Origin: Bacillus sp. AFS015802
Lineage (GTDB): Bacteria > Bacillota > Bacilli > Bacillales > Bacillaceae_B
DNA: 52,561 bases
NCBI RefSeq assembly: GCF_002561455.1
Contig: NZ_NTUP01000002.1
Location: 148,066 to 200,626 of the forward strand
Direction of reading: 5' to 3'
Under the pieces are notes generated by a model, which saw only the letters and a program-made list of their open reading frames with translations, was not told the origin of the DNA and made no database searches. Position numbers and translations under genes: made by a program. The stretch's first letter is position 1. Every line of letters starts with the position of its first letter. Below, piece after piece: positions 34,399 through 42,459 of this stretch.

Positions 34399-35142
34399 CT
34401 ATAGACCTTTCGTTAACAGGGGGATCCGTTTGTGGTACTTCTCGATCAACCCTTGATTATGATCATCTGCGCCATTCACGTTCCCGCTGATGAAGATAGG
34501 CGGTTCATATCCTTCTTCCACCATGTGTTCGATGGCCCCGGCCATGACGCTGTTCAAGATGGCCGCCCCGATGACGGTGGAAGAAGGAGAAAAGGGAACA
34601 GCCACTTGTTCATGAGTCAGGACGGCATCCCCGACGATCGAGTGATTGTTAATGGCAAGATCCACTACTTCACTCAGAAATCTTCCGCTTGGATGTCTGG
34701 ATGTTTCCTTCTCCACATAGCAGAAGGAACTGATGGAAGCAACATAAGCACCCTTTTCCTTCGCATGAAGAGCGACATCGATGGGAACGGGATTTTTTCC
34801 GGAGGTGGAGGAGACAATCACCACATCATGTGGCTGGATATCCTGTCCATTCATAAACTCACTTGCATATCCCTCCGTTCTTTCTAACTGAGAAGAGCGA
34901 ACGGCACCTTCATGAAGCATGAGTGGCTCGATGAGAATCGGATGGACCGGAACCAGTCCACCTGCCCGGTAAAACACTTCTTCCCCGAGGATGTGGGAAT
35001 GACCGCATCCGAAGAGCTGGATGATGCCGCCTTGTCGAATGGACGTGGAAACCTGTTGAGCAAGCTTCGCCATGTTGTCGGCTTCTTCGGTTTGAACGAC
35101 CTGTAACTTTTTCTGGATTTTTTCAAAATAGGTAGAAATCAT
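34399..35142 (-). CDS. SIS-domain sugar-phosphate binding protein (UPF0309-like)
   Basis: This 247-aa protein has a single SIS fold, as in sugar-phosphate isomerases and MurQ: IIQLFGCGHSHILGEEVFYRAGG (40-62), DVVIVSSTSGKNPVPIDVALHAK (106-128) with the STSG phosphate loop, and VIGAAILNSVMAGAIEHM (189-206). It belongs to a family annotated as UPF0309. The position next to the GlcNAc genes suggests a role with amino-sugar phosphates, but this is inference and it lacks the glutamates I would require to call it MurQ. The ribosome binding site is weak. Confidence 0.75.
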   Translation of the reverse strand: MISTYFEKIQKKLQVVQTEEADNMAKLAQQVSTSIRQGGIIQLFGCGHSHILGEEVFYRAGGLVPVHPILIEPLMLHEGAVRSSQLERTEGYASEFMNGQDIQPHDVVIVSSTSGKNPVPIDVALHAKEKGAYVASISSFCYVEKETSRHPSGRFLSEVVDLAINNHSIVGDAVLTHEQVAVPFSPSSTVIGAAILNSVMAGAIEHMVEEGYEPPIFISGNVNGADDHNQGLIEKYHKRIPLLTKGL

Positions 35143-35276
35143 CTGCTTTTCCCGCTTTCCTTTTTTCTTTCAGCATATCATAGTTATGGTGAAAATCTTG
35201 AACCCACACACTTATCTTGTCATCTTTTCATCAACTCGTGGTAACATATAGGTAACGAACTGTACGGAGGATATCT

Positions 35277-36101
35277 ATGCGCATTTTTAGAATACTGAAC
35301 AACAATGCTGTCGTGGTGGTGGACGGTCCCCAGGAGAAGATCGTGATGGGGAGCGGGATCGCCTTTCAGAAGAAACGGAATGATATCATCCCCAAGAACA
35401 AAATTGAGAAGATTTTTGTCCTTCATGAGCAATCATCCGAGAAATTCCAGCAGCTCCTGGCTACCTTGCCTGAAGAGCATATCGAGATTGCTGAAAGCAT
35501 CATCAGCCATGCTGAGGGTCATCTGAATGCTCCATTAAGCGATCATATCCATATCGCCCTTACGGATCACCTTTCATTTGCACTGGAAAGACTTCAGCAG
35601 GGGATCCCCATTCAGAATAAGTTGTTAAACGAAATCAAGCTGCTTTATAAAAAAGAGTATGAAGTGGGTTTATGGGCAAAGGCGGAAATCAAGAAGAAAC
35701 TGGGCATCGAAATTCCCGATGATGAGGCGGCTCACATCGCCCTCCACATCCACACGGCGAAAATGGATGCACCGTCCATGAGTGAATCATTGAAGCAGGC
35801 GACGATCCTGAGAGATTTTGTGGAGCAGGTGGAGTCCTTCTTGTCCATAGAGGTGGAGGAGTCGAGCATTAACTATCAACGATTGATCACCCATCTTCGT
35901 TTTGCCTTGAACAGGATCGAACAGGGGGACCAGTTTGACCCCATCGATGAGGATATGCTTGAACTCATTCAGGTGAAGTATGTACGGGCGTATGAATGTT
36001 CTGAACAAATTGCCGGATACCTGGAGAAAGAATACGGCATTCAGTTCCCGCCATCAGAGGTCGCGTATATCGCTCTTCATATTCAGCGTTTGTTAAAGTG
36101 A
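35277..36101 (+). CDS. sacT: BglG-family transcription antiterminator SacT
   Basis: This 274-aa antiterminator has an N-terminal RNA-binding (CAT) domain (residues 1-57: MRIFRILNNNAVVVVD...GSGIAFQKK) and two PTS regulation domains (about 65-170 and 172-274). Each PRD carries conserved histidines (HIHIALTDHLSFALERLQQG; HIALHIHTAKMD; ALHIQRLLK). It binds the RAT RNA at 36160 to let transcription run into sacP. Phosphorylation by PTS components is the known control. CGGAGG lies 6 nt before the ATG. It is separately promoted from sacP: the sacP promoter begins 6 nt after its stop. No RAT is visible in its own leader. Confidence 0.88.
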   Translation: MRIFRILNNNAVVVVDGPQEKIVMGSGIAFQKKRNDIIPKNKIEKIFVLHEQSSEKFQQLLATLPEEHIEIAESIISHAEGHLNAPLSDHIHIALTDHLSFALERLQQGIPIQNKLLNEIKLLYKKEYEVGLWAKAEIKKKLGIEIPDDEAAHIALHIHTAKMDAPSMSESLKQATILRDFVEQVESFLSIEVEESSINYQRLITHLRFALNRIEQGDQFDPIDEDMLELIQVKYVRAYECSEQIAGYLEKEYGIQFPPSEVAYIALHIQRLLK

Positions 36102-36106
36102 ATGGG

Positions 36107-36135
36107 TTGACGGTATCGCTTACATCTTGTAGAAT
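36107..36135 (+). promoter_or_regulatory. Sigma-A promoter of the sacP operon
   Basis: TTGACG, exactly 17 nt, TAGAAT, beginning 6 nt after the sacT stop codon. The transcript would start about 20 nt before the RAT element. Confidence 0.85.
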
Positions 36136-36159
36136 GAACTCAAATCAACTTCATACAGT

Positions 36160-36270
36160 AGGATTGTTACTGATCATGCAGGCAAGACCTAGAATCTTTA
36201 AGACGATAATGGTAAGCGTCTCTCTTTGACCTACCTCTATCCTCTTAAGGGTACTGGGTCTTTTTTTATT
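36160..36270 (+). promoter_or_regulatory. RAT antiterminator and overlapping terminator in the sacP leader
   Basis: GGATTGTTACTG...ATGCAGGCAAGACCT (36160-36190) matches the ribonucleic antiterminator targets of SacT/LicT-type proteins. Its 3-prime part AAGACCTAG is also the left arm of a terminator closed by CTGGGTCTT and seven Ts (36254-36267). The two structures exclude each other, the standard control for this family. Confidence 0.9.
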
Positions 36271-36302
36271 GATTTTCTTTAAAAAAACAGGAGGGATTCT
36301 TA

Positions 36303-37676
36303 ATGAATTATCGTGAAGTGGCTGAACAGCTTGTCCCTTTATTGGGCGGTAAAAATAATGTAGTGAGCGCCACGCATTGTGCGACGCGTCTTCGTCTCGT
36401 CATCGACGATGAAAGTCAGATACAAAAGAGCGCAATCGAGGAATTGGATGGGGTGAAAGGGGCATTCTCGAGCTCCGGCCAGTTCCAGATTATCTTCGGG
36501 ACGGGGAATGTAAACAAAGTATATGAACATTTCGGTCCTCTTGTCGGGGCATCGATGGAGGAGAAATCCCCAACAGGTGAGTCTCACAGCGATGCTGCGA
36601 AGCGGAAGATGAACCCGTTTGCCCGTTTTGCCCGTACATTATCAAATATATTCGTACCGATCATCCCGGCAATCGTAGCGGCCGGTATGTTAATGGGGCT
36701 TCTTGGTCTGATGAAAACGTATAATTGGGTCGACCCTGAAAGCGGTCTATTCGTGATGCTGGACATGTTTTCCTCTGCCGCCTTCATCATTCTGCCGATC
36801 TTGATCGGGATGAGTGCAGCGAAGGAATTCGGTGCGAATGGTTACCTGGGTGCTGTCATCGGGGGAATCATGACCCACCCCGCATTATTGAATCCATGGG
36901 GTCTCGCCGATGCCCAGCCGGACACTCTCGATTTCTTCGGATTCGGAGTTGAAATGCTCGGGTACCAGGGGACGGTCATTCCCGTACTATTAACGGTTTA
37001 TGTCATGGCAAAGGTTGAAAAGGGATTACGCAAGATTGTACCGAATACAGTAGATTTATTGGTTACCCCGTTCTTAACGGTCATCTTTACAGGATTCACT
37101 GCCCTGCTTGTCGTTGGACCACTTGGACGGGTCCTTGGTAACGGGATCACGACGGTTCTGGATGTTGTATACAATACAGCAGGTCCGGTCGCCGGGCTCA
37201 TCTTCGGTGGATTGTATTCAACGATTGTCCTGACCGGTGTTCACCACAGCTTCCATGCCATTGAGGCCGAGCTGTTATCCAACGTCGGCGGAAACTATCT
37301 CCTGCCAATCTGGGCAATGGCCAACGTTGCGCAGGGCGGGGCGACACTTGCCGTCTTCTTTAAAACGAAAAACAAGAAAACGAAAGAAATCGCAGTCCCG
37401 GCAGCCGTTTCTGCTTTCCTCGGAATCACGGAACCGGCGATCTTCGGGGTTAACTTAAAGCATCGCCGCCCATTTATCGGAGCAGCCATCGGGGGAGCAC
37501 TTGGAGGTGCTTACGTGGTATTCACACATGTAATGGCCAATGGAATCGGACTGACGGGTATCCCGATGTTTGCGATTGCTCAAGATCCGCTGAACTATGG
37601 AATCGGATTTATCATCGCTGTAGCGGGTGCCTTTACAGCAACCTTATTGCTAGGCTGGAAAGAAGAAGCAAAATAG
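36303..37676 (+). CDS. sacP: PTS sucrose-specific EIIBC
   Basis: This 457-aa sucrose permease phosphorylates sucrose on uptake. The EIIB domain comes first, with phosphocysteine C26 in ATHCATRLRL, then a short linker and an EIIC domain with about ten helices from residue 105 (FARTLSNIFVPIIPAIVAAGMLMG). The segment LGITEPAIFGVNLKHRRPF near 374 is the conserved substrate loop. There is no EIIA domain. It sits behind the RAT/terminator, so expression depends on SacT. AGGAGGG precedes the ATG. Trehalose EIIBC is a similar family, but the linked fructokinase and sucrose-6-phosphate hydrolase settle the substrate. Confidence 0.93.
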   Translation: MNYREVAEQLVPLLGGKNNVVSATHCATRLRLVIDDESQIQKSAIEELDGVKGAFSSSGQFQIIFGTGNVNKVYEHFGPLVGASMEEKSPTGESHSDAAKRKMNPFARFARTLSNIFVPIIPAIVAAGMLMGLLGLMKTYNWVDPESGLFVMLDMFSSAAFIILPILIGMSAAKEFGANGYLGAVIGGIMTHPALLNPWGLADAQPDTLDFFGFGVEMLGYQGTVIPVLLTVYVMAKVEKGLRKIVPNTVDLLVTPFLTVIFTGFTALLVVGPLGRVLGNGITTVLDVVYNTAGPVAGLIFGGLYSTIVLTGVHHSFHAIEAELLSNVGGNYLLPIWAMANVAQGGATLAVFFKTKNKKTKEIAVPAAVSAFLGITEPAIFGVNLKHRRPFIGAAIGGALGGAYVVFTHVMANGIGLTGIPMFAIAQDPLNYGIGFIIAVAGAFTATLLLGWKEEAK

Positions 37677-37684
37677 ATATCTTT

Positions 37685-37714
37685 ATCCTTACCGGCGACA
37701 TGGCTGGTAAGGAT
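37685..37714 (+). other. Hairpin between sacP and fructokinase
   Basis: ATCCTTACC / GGTAAGGAT, a 9-bp perfect stem with a 12-nt loop and no T run. It is likely an mRNA processing or stability element that lowers downstream expression, not a full terminator. Confidence 0.5.
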
Positions 37715-37758
37715 TTGCTATATTTAAAGAAACTCTAATGAGACGAGGAGGAACATAT

Positions 37759-38718
37759 ATGAAACAAGGGATTATTTCATTGGGTGAAGCGCTGATCGAT
37801 TTCATCCCATTGGACAATCAAAATATGACCTATCAAAAAAGTCCTGGCGGGGCTCCTGCCAATGTGGCTGTCGGCCTGGCCAGACTTGGCGCGAGGTCTA
37901 CCTTTTTAGGGAAAGTGGGAGAGGATGTATTGGGGAAGTTCCTGAAAGATACTCTTCAGGAATATGGTGTCCGGACCAATCAAATGGTGATGACTCCTGA
38001 TGTCCGTACCGGAGTGGTGTTTGTGACGAATGGAGAAGACGGCGAGCGCAGCTTTGATTTTTATATCGATCCGAGTGCAGACCGGTTCCTCCAAGTGGGT
38101 GACATAGACGAAGAAGATATCCAAACCCATAAAATCCTTCACTTCGGTTCCATCTCCATGATCAGCTCTCCTGCTAAGGAAGCGACGCATCATGCGGTGA
38201 AAGTAGCGAAAGAGAATGGTTTATTGGTTTCGTATGATCCGAATTTACGATTGGGGTTATGGGACTCTGAAGACACTGCAAGGGAAACGATCAAGAGCAT
38301 GCTCCCTCAAGCGGATGTGGTGAAGATCTCTGAAGAAGAACTCGAATTCATCACCGGTGAAAAAGAAATCGAAGCAGGTGTGGTGAAACTAAAAACGTAC
38401 CATATCCCTTTCTTGATTGTCACGATGGGGTCAGAAGGAAGCTATGTGTATGTTGGTGAGGATCGTGAGTATGTACCCGCCATGAAGGTAAAAGCGGTGG
38501 ATACAACAGGGGCAGGGGATGCCTTTGTATCCGGCATCCTCTATTCCATTCACGAATACAAAGGGAACATTGGATCCTTATCGATCGAAGAAGCAGCAAG
38601 CATGGCCCGATTTGCAGCCGTATCAGGAGCGCTTGCAGCCTCCACCAAAGGGGCGATGACCGCTCTTCCTTCGTTAGAAGAAGTAAACCATCATCTGGAG
38701 AAAGGGGAGAGACGATGA
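37759..38718 (+). CDS. scrK: Fructokinase (PfkB family)
   Basis: This 319-aa PfkB-type sugar kinase phosphorylates the fructose released by SacA. Motifs are ISLGEALIDFIP (5-16), SPGGAPANVAVGLARLG (31-47) for substrate binding, and the anionic-hole signature DTTGAGDAFVSGIL near 253 with the catalytic aspartate. The start is the ATG at 37759, behind GAGGAGG; an in-frame ATG at 37738 has no site. Its stop overlaps the sacA start in an ATGA, so the two are coupled. Confidence 0.9.
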   Translation: MKQGIISLGEALIDFIPLDNQNMTYQKSPGGAPANVAVGLARLGARSTFLGKVGEDVLGKFLKDTLQEYGVRTNQMVMTPDVRTGVVFVTNGEDGERSFDFYIDPSADRFLQVGDIDEEDIQTHKILHFGSISMISSPAKEATHHAVKVAKENGLLVSYDPNLRLGLWDSEDTARETIKSMLPQADVVKISEEELEFITGEKEIEAGVVKLKTYHIPFLIVTMGSEGSYVYVGEDREYVPAMKVKAVDTTGAGDAFVSGILYSIHEYKGNIGSLSIEEAASMARFAAVSGALAASTKGAMTALPSLEEVNHHLEKGERR

Positions 38719-40172
38719 CAAAAGATGAACAGCTGCGCAAACAAGCCTATGAAGAGATGAAGAAGCACAAGGGGATGGTGGAACAGGATCCCTATCGCCT
38801 TCATTATCACCTCATGCCGCCTGTTGGATTATTGAATGACCCGAACGGATTCATCCAATTCCAAGGAGTCTATCATCTTTATTACCAGTGGATGCCCTTT
38901 AAAACAGGACATGGTGCGAAATTCTGGGGGCACTACTCGTCTGAAGACTTAGTGAACTGGACACATGAAGAAATCGCCCTCACTCCATCAGAATGGTTTG
39001 AGAAAAACGGTTGTTATTCCGGCAGCGCCATCGAACATGACGGAAAGATCTACGCGTACTATACAGGGAACGTGAAGGACAAAGAAGGGAATCGTGAAAC
39101 ATACCAGTGTTTGGCACTTTCGGAAGACAGCATCCATTTTGACAAAAAAGGTCCCGTCGTTCACCTTCCTGAAGGATTTACCGCTCATTTCCGGGATCCG
39201 AAGGTGTGGGAGCAGGATGGGGCATTTCATATGGTTGTAGGTGCACAGACGGAAGAGTTAAAAGGAGCCGTCGCATTGCTGAGCTCAGAGGATCTAATGG
39301 ATTGGGAGTATCGGGGTATCCTTGCAGGCGGAGGAGAGGGCAGGCTTGCCGACTTCGGTTATATGTTTGAGTGTCCTGACCTTTTTAAGTTGGGAGATCA
39401 AGATATCCTTGTTTTCTCACCCCAGGGAATAGAAGCTTCCGGAATGAAGTATCAAAATGTGTATCAGGCAGGCTATGTTGCCGGACGCTTTGATTCAGCT
39501 GCCGGAACGTTTGAACACGGGGATTTCGAAGAATTGGACCGTGGCTTTGACTTCTATGCCCCGCAGACGACAGTCGACGATGAGGGACGCCGTATTCTGT
39601 TTGCCTGGATGAGTGTACCTGATCAGAATGAACAGGATCATCCCACCATTGAACATAAATGGCTTCATACGATGACCTTGCCCCGGGAGTTAAAGCTTGT
39701 GGACGGAAGGGTCCAACAGCTTCCGTTAAAAGAGCTGGAGGATTTAAGGACGGGGGGAGCCGTCGAGCATGAAGTGACGTTAAAGAAAGAAAGCCGTGAA
39801 CTCCGGGGCATAAACGGTAAGGCGGTCGAATTGGAGCTTCGTGATTTGTCTATTTCTGAAGGCTGGTTCGATCTCACCATTGGAGACGGTGCCAGAATGG
39901 TCTATTCTGCCCGTGAGCAGGTTCTCACTCTGGAACGCAAGAGCTATGTGGACGGAGTGGTGGAGAAGCGGCAGTGTGAGTTGACTGACCTCAATGCCAT
40001 GCGCATCTTCATTGATACCTCGTCCATTGAAGTGTTCATCAACGAAGGGGAAGAAACATTCACCTCCCGATTCTATCCGGCCCCAAACAATGATTCGATC
40101 GCTTTCGGAGCCTCCCATCAGGTTCGATTTTCCATTAGAAAATGGGATCTTGCCCATGTAAACTTGAAGTAG
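38715..40172 (+). CDS. sacA: Sucrose-6-phosphate hydrolase (GH32)
   Basis: This 485-aa GH32 enzyme splits sucrose-6-phosphate into glucose-6-phosphate and fructose inside the cell. The catalytic triad is visible: nucleophile D42 in LLNDPNGF, stabiliser D161 in FRDPKVW, and acid/base E219 in FECPDLF. A C-terminal beta-sandwich follows after about residue 340. No signal peptide is present, as expected for the PTS-coupled enzyme. Its glucose-6-phosphate product goes directly to Pgi. It is the last gene of sacP-scrK-sacA. Confidence 0.95.
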   Translation: MTKDEQLRKQAYEEMKKHKGMVEQDPYRLHYHLMPPVGLLNDPNGFIQFQGVYHLYYQWMPFKTGHGAKFWGHYSSEDLVNWTHEEIALTPSEWFEKNGCYSGSAIEHDGKIYAYYTGNVKDKEGNRETYQCLALSEDSIHFDKKGPVVHLPEGFTAHFRDPKVWEQDGAFHMVVGAQTEELKGAVALLSSEDLMDWEYRGILAGGGEGRLADFGYMFECPDLFKLGDQDILVFSPQGIEASGMKYQNVYQAGYVAGRFDSAAGTFEHGDFEELDRGFDFYAPQTTVDDEGRRILFAWMSVPDQNEQDHPTIEHKWLHTMTLPRELKLVDGRVQQLPLKELEDLRTGGAVEHEVTLKKESRELRGINGKAVELELRDLSISEGWFDLTIGDGARMVYSAREQVLTLERKSYVDGVVEKRQCELTDLNAMRIFIDTSSIEVFINEGEETFTSRFYPAPNNDSIAFGASHQVRFSIRKWDLAHVNLK

Positions 40173-40203
40173 ACTGCCGATTCGGTGGTCTATTTTCTTT
40201 TTC
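40171..40203 (+). terminator. Terminator after sacA
   Basis: AGACTGCCGA / TCGGTGGTCT, a stem with G-U pairs, followed by a T-rich stretch interrupted by one C. Confidence 0.65.
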
Positions 40204-40258
40204 TGTTAGATGTTATAGTAAGATAATATAAAACGGATTTCCTGAAAGGATTTTGATG

Positions 40259-41080
40259 ATGACTTACAAAATGATTGTACTGGATTTAGATGATACATTA
40301 TTACGTGATGACCAAACCATTTCGCAGCGTACCAAGAAAGCGTTGCTTCAGGCTCAGGAAGCCGGAGTGAAAGTGGTGCTCGCATCCGGCCGCCCGACGT
40401 TTGGGATGAGATGGGTTGCAAAGGAACTGAAGCTGGATCAATACGGAAGCTATATCCTTTCTTTCAACGGTTCGAAAATCATAGATTGCAAGACGAACGA
40501 AGAGAAATACAGCCGGACACTGTCAGCTGAAACCGCCCGCCGCTTATATGATGTAAGTAAGCGTGAAGATGTTGGCATACTGACGTATGCAGAAGACGCT
40601 ATTATAGTAGAAGAAACAAATCCGTTTGCTTCCATTGAAAGTGAACTGACCGGGTTACCGGTGAAAGTCGTGCCGGACTTTAAGGAAGCGGTCACCGGGC
40701 CGGTCGTGAAAGTGTTGATGCTGAAAGAAGCGGATCGCCTGGTGGAGGTCGAGAAGAAACTTCAAAACGAGCTTGAAGGCGAACTCAGTGTGATGCGCTC
40801 AAAGCCGTTCTTTCTTGAATTCACCCAGCTTGGGGTCACCAAAGGCGCAAGCCTCGACTACCTGATCAAGCCCATGGGCATCAAGCCTGAGGAAGTCATC
40901 GCTATCGGCGACAGCTACAATGATCTTACCATGATTGAATTTGCCGGCCTCGGGGTCGCCATGGGCAATGCCCCGCTGGACATCAAAAACAAGGCCGATT
41001 ACGTCGCAGCCTCCAACATGGAAGATGGCGTAGCAGAAGTCGTAGAAACATTTGTATTGAATGAACTATCCAGAGTGTAA
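40259..41080 (+). CDS. HAD-superfamily Cof-type phosphatase
   Basis: This 273-aa Cof/YidA-type HAD hydrolase probably dephosphorylates sugar phosphates or flavin/phosphorylated intermediates. Motif I is DLDDT with the nucleophile aspartate near residue 9, motif II is ASGRP, and motif IV is IAIGDSYNDLTMI near 214. The large C2 cap lies between. The start is chosen at ATG 40259, 8 nt after AAAGGA; the TTG and ATG one and two codons earlier are alternatives. B. subtilis has several paralogues, so I give no symbol. Confidence 0.87.
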   Translation: MTYKMIVLDLDDTLLRDDQTISQRTKKALLQAQEAGVKVVLASGRPTFGMRWVAKELKLDQYGSYILSFNGSKIIDCKTNEEKYSRTLSAETARRLYDVSKREDVGILTYAEDAIIVEETNPFASIESELTGLPVKVVPDFKEAVTGPVVKVLMLKEADRLVEVEKKLQNELEGELSVMRSKPFFLEFTQLGVTKGASLDYLIKPMGIKPEEVIAIGDSYNDLTMIEFAGLGVAMGNAPLDIKNKADYVAASNMEDGVAEVVETFVLNELSRV

Positions 41081-41086
41081 CAAGCC

Positions 41087-41123
41087 GACCGGAGTCCTTA
41101 AATGGGATTCCGGTCATTTTTTT
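41087..41123 (+). terminator. Terminator after the HAD phosphatase gene
   Basis: GACCGGAGTCC / GGATTCCGGTC (one G-U-type offset) followed by seven Ts. Confidence 0.85.
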
Positions 41124-41330
41124 GGCCCTTTTCGCATTATTATATACAAACATAGCGTCTGCCTGGGCTCTGTCGATTATTGTATGCTGGAGGTGTCGTG
41201 ACAGAGCAATAAGGATAATTGGCACAGTGCAATTTATTCGAACATAGAATTTTACCCCTTCTACAAAGAAATCAATTTGTTTGTATAGTAAGTTCATTTA
41301 TCTTATGTGTTTTTGGATCCATGCCCCATG

Positions 41331-41455
41331 ATTGATTGTAGCGGAAGGTGCTCGACTCCTGCGGGAATAGCGGGAAAGTTGAGACCTCACAGGGCTAAGC
41401 CCGAGGAGGCTCAACTCACGCCCCGCGGAAAGCGAGCACCTGCAGCGGAAATCAA
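41331..41455. repeat. 125-bp highly folded intergenic repeat of Bacillaceae type
   Basis: The ends are complementary: TTGATTGTAGCGGAAGGTGC against GCACCTGCAGCGGAAATCAA, with GGTGCTCG / CGAGCACC as the tight part. Nested inside are CCTGCGGG / CCCCGCGG and GTTGAGACCTC / GAGGCTCAAC around a GGGCTAAGCCC apex. GC content is far above the flanks. I recall similar units (GCGGAAGG.GCTCGACTCCTGCGGGA) scattered between genes in many Bacillaceae; their origin and role are not clear to me. Only one copy is in this window. Confidence 0.75.
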
Positions 41456-41497
41456 CTACCACTTGCTTTTCTGAGAGAAATTAATTTAATGAAGTTC

Positions 41498-41527
41498 TTG
41501 AAAATTATTAGGAAAAAAATGTATAAT
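41498..41527 (+). promoter_or_regulatory. Sigma-A promoter of the ABC permease pair
   Basis: TTGAAA, 18 nt, TATAAT, about 55 nt before the TTG start of the first permease gene. Confidence 0.7.
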
Positions 41528-41582
41528 ACATTTCTTTCTATGATACTATTAAAAATAATCATTGAAATGGGAGGACAGACGA

Positions 41583-42458
41583 TTGAAGGTTTTTGGAGGG
41601 ATCATTCTTAAATTCCTGCTATCGATTGTAGGAATCATTTTTATAGGTGGATTGCCTGTCCTGCTCTCGGGTATCGGTCAACGGGAGTTAAGACTGCAGG
41701 CGTACTGGCAATCCGTAAAGGAAATCGTGTATGCCCTGTTTCATGCAGGGGATTTGACATATGTGGTGATCGGCGGACAGAAGGAACGGGAGCTATTTCC
41801 TTACTTGTGGGAGCCGATCATGTATTCATTCATCATTTTATTTTCCGCTTTTCTTCTTGCAAGCTTCTTAAGCATCCTCATCACGATCATCACCATGTTG
41901 TTTTCTCAGAAGAACCGAAATCGAATCAAGTTCACTTTTTATTTATTCGAATCCATACCGGATGTGCTGGTCATCTTACTCTCACAGCTCCTTGTCCTTT
42001 ATCTGTACAAGCACACAGGCATCCTGTTTTTTGAAATTGCCTCGGTCCAAACCGAGAAGGCTTATCTCCTTCCCATTGTGGTGTTGGCAGTCCTTCCGAC
42101 CATTCAGCTGTTCAGGATTTCAATTCTTTCATTTGAAAAGGAAGAAGGAAAAGACTATGTGACGCTCGCTCATTCAATCGGGCTGGGAAGACTGGTGATC
42201 CTGACGTTTCATATTTTAAGGAATGCTATCATTTCCGTGTTTTTTCAATCCAAGAAAACGGTATGGTTCATGCTGTCCAATTTATTCGTTCTGGAGCTTT
42301 TATTTAATATCGCGGGCATTACCCGTTTCCTGAAGTCGACCATGCAGCCGAAAATGTTCACGATTGCCATTCTTTCGATTTTCATTCCTCTGTTTGTCTT
42401 TTATACGTTGGGGGAATGGATGCTTTCAAAAATAGCCAACAAAGGGGAGGAAATCTAA
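41583..42458 (+). CDS. ABC transporter permease, oligopeptide/DppB-like
   Basis: This 291-aa membrane protein has about six hydrophobic segments and a DppB/OppB-like permease core. The cytoplasmic coupling loop is recognisable (DYVTLAHSIGLGRLVILTFHILRNAI, residues 193-218). The usual N-terminal DppB signature and the final PxEW-type motif are weak, so it is a divergent member. The start is TTG 41583, 8 nt after GGGAGG; the in-frame TTG at 41562 precedes that site. It is followed by a second permease 1 nt later. No substrate-binding protein or ATPase gene is within the window. Confidence 0.75.
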   Translation: MKVFGGIILKFLLSIVGIIFIGGLPVLLSGIGQRELRLQAYWQSVKEIVYALFHAGDLTYVVIGGQKERELFPYLWEPIMYSFIILFSAFLLASFLSILITIITMLFSQKNRNRIKFTFYLFESIPDVLVILLSQLLVLYLYKHTGILFFEIASVQTEKAYLLPIVVLAVLPTIQLFRISILSFEKEEGKDYVTLAHSIGLGRLVILTFHILRNAIISVFFQSKKTVWFMLSNLFVLELLFNIAGITRFLKSTMQPKMFTIAILSIFIPLFVFYTLGEWMLSKIANKGEEI

Positions 42459-42459
42459 T

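Larger units (their letters stand above)
41081..41582. other. Intergenic region before the ABC permease pair
   Basis: A 502-nt region with no credible gene. It holds the HAD gene terminator, about 200 nt of AT-rich sequence without recognisable features, the folded repeat at 41331-41455, and the promoter of the permease pair. Confidence 0.6.
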
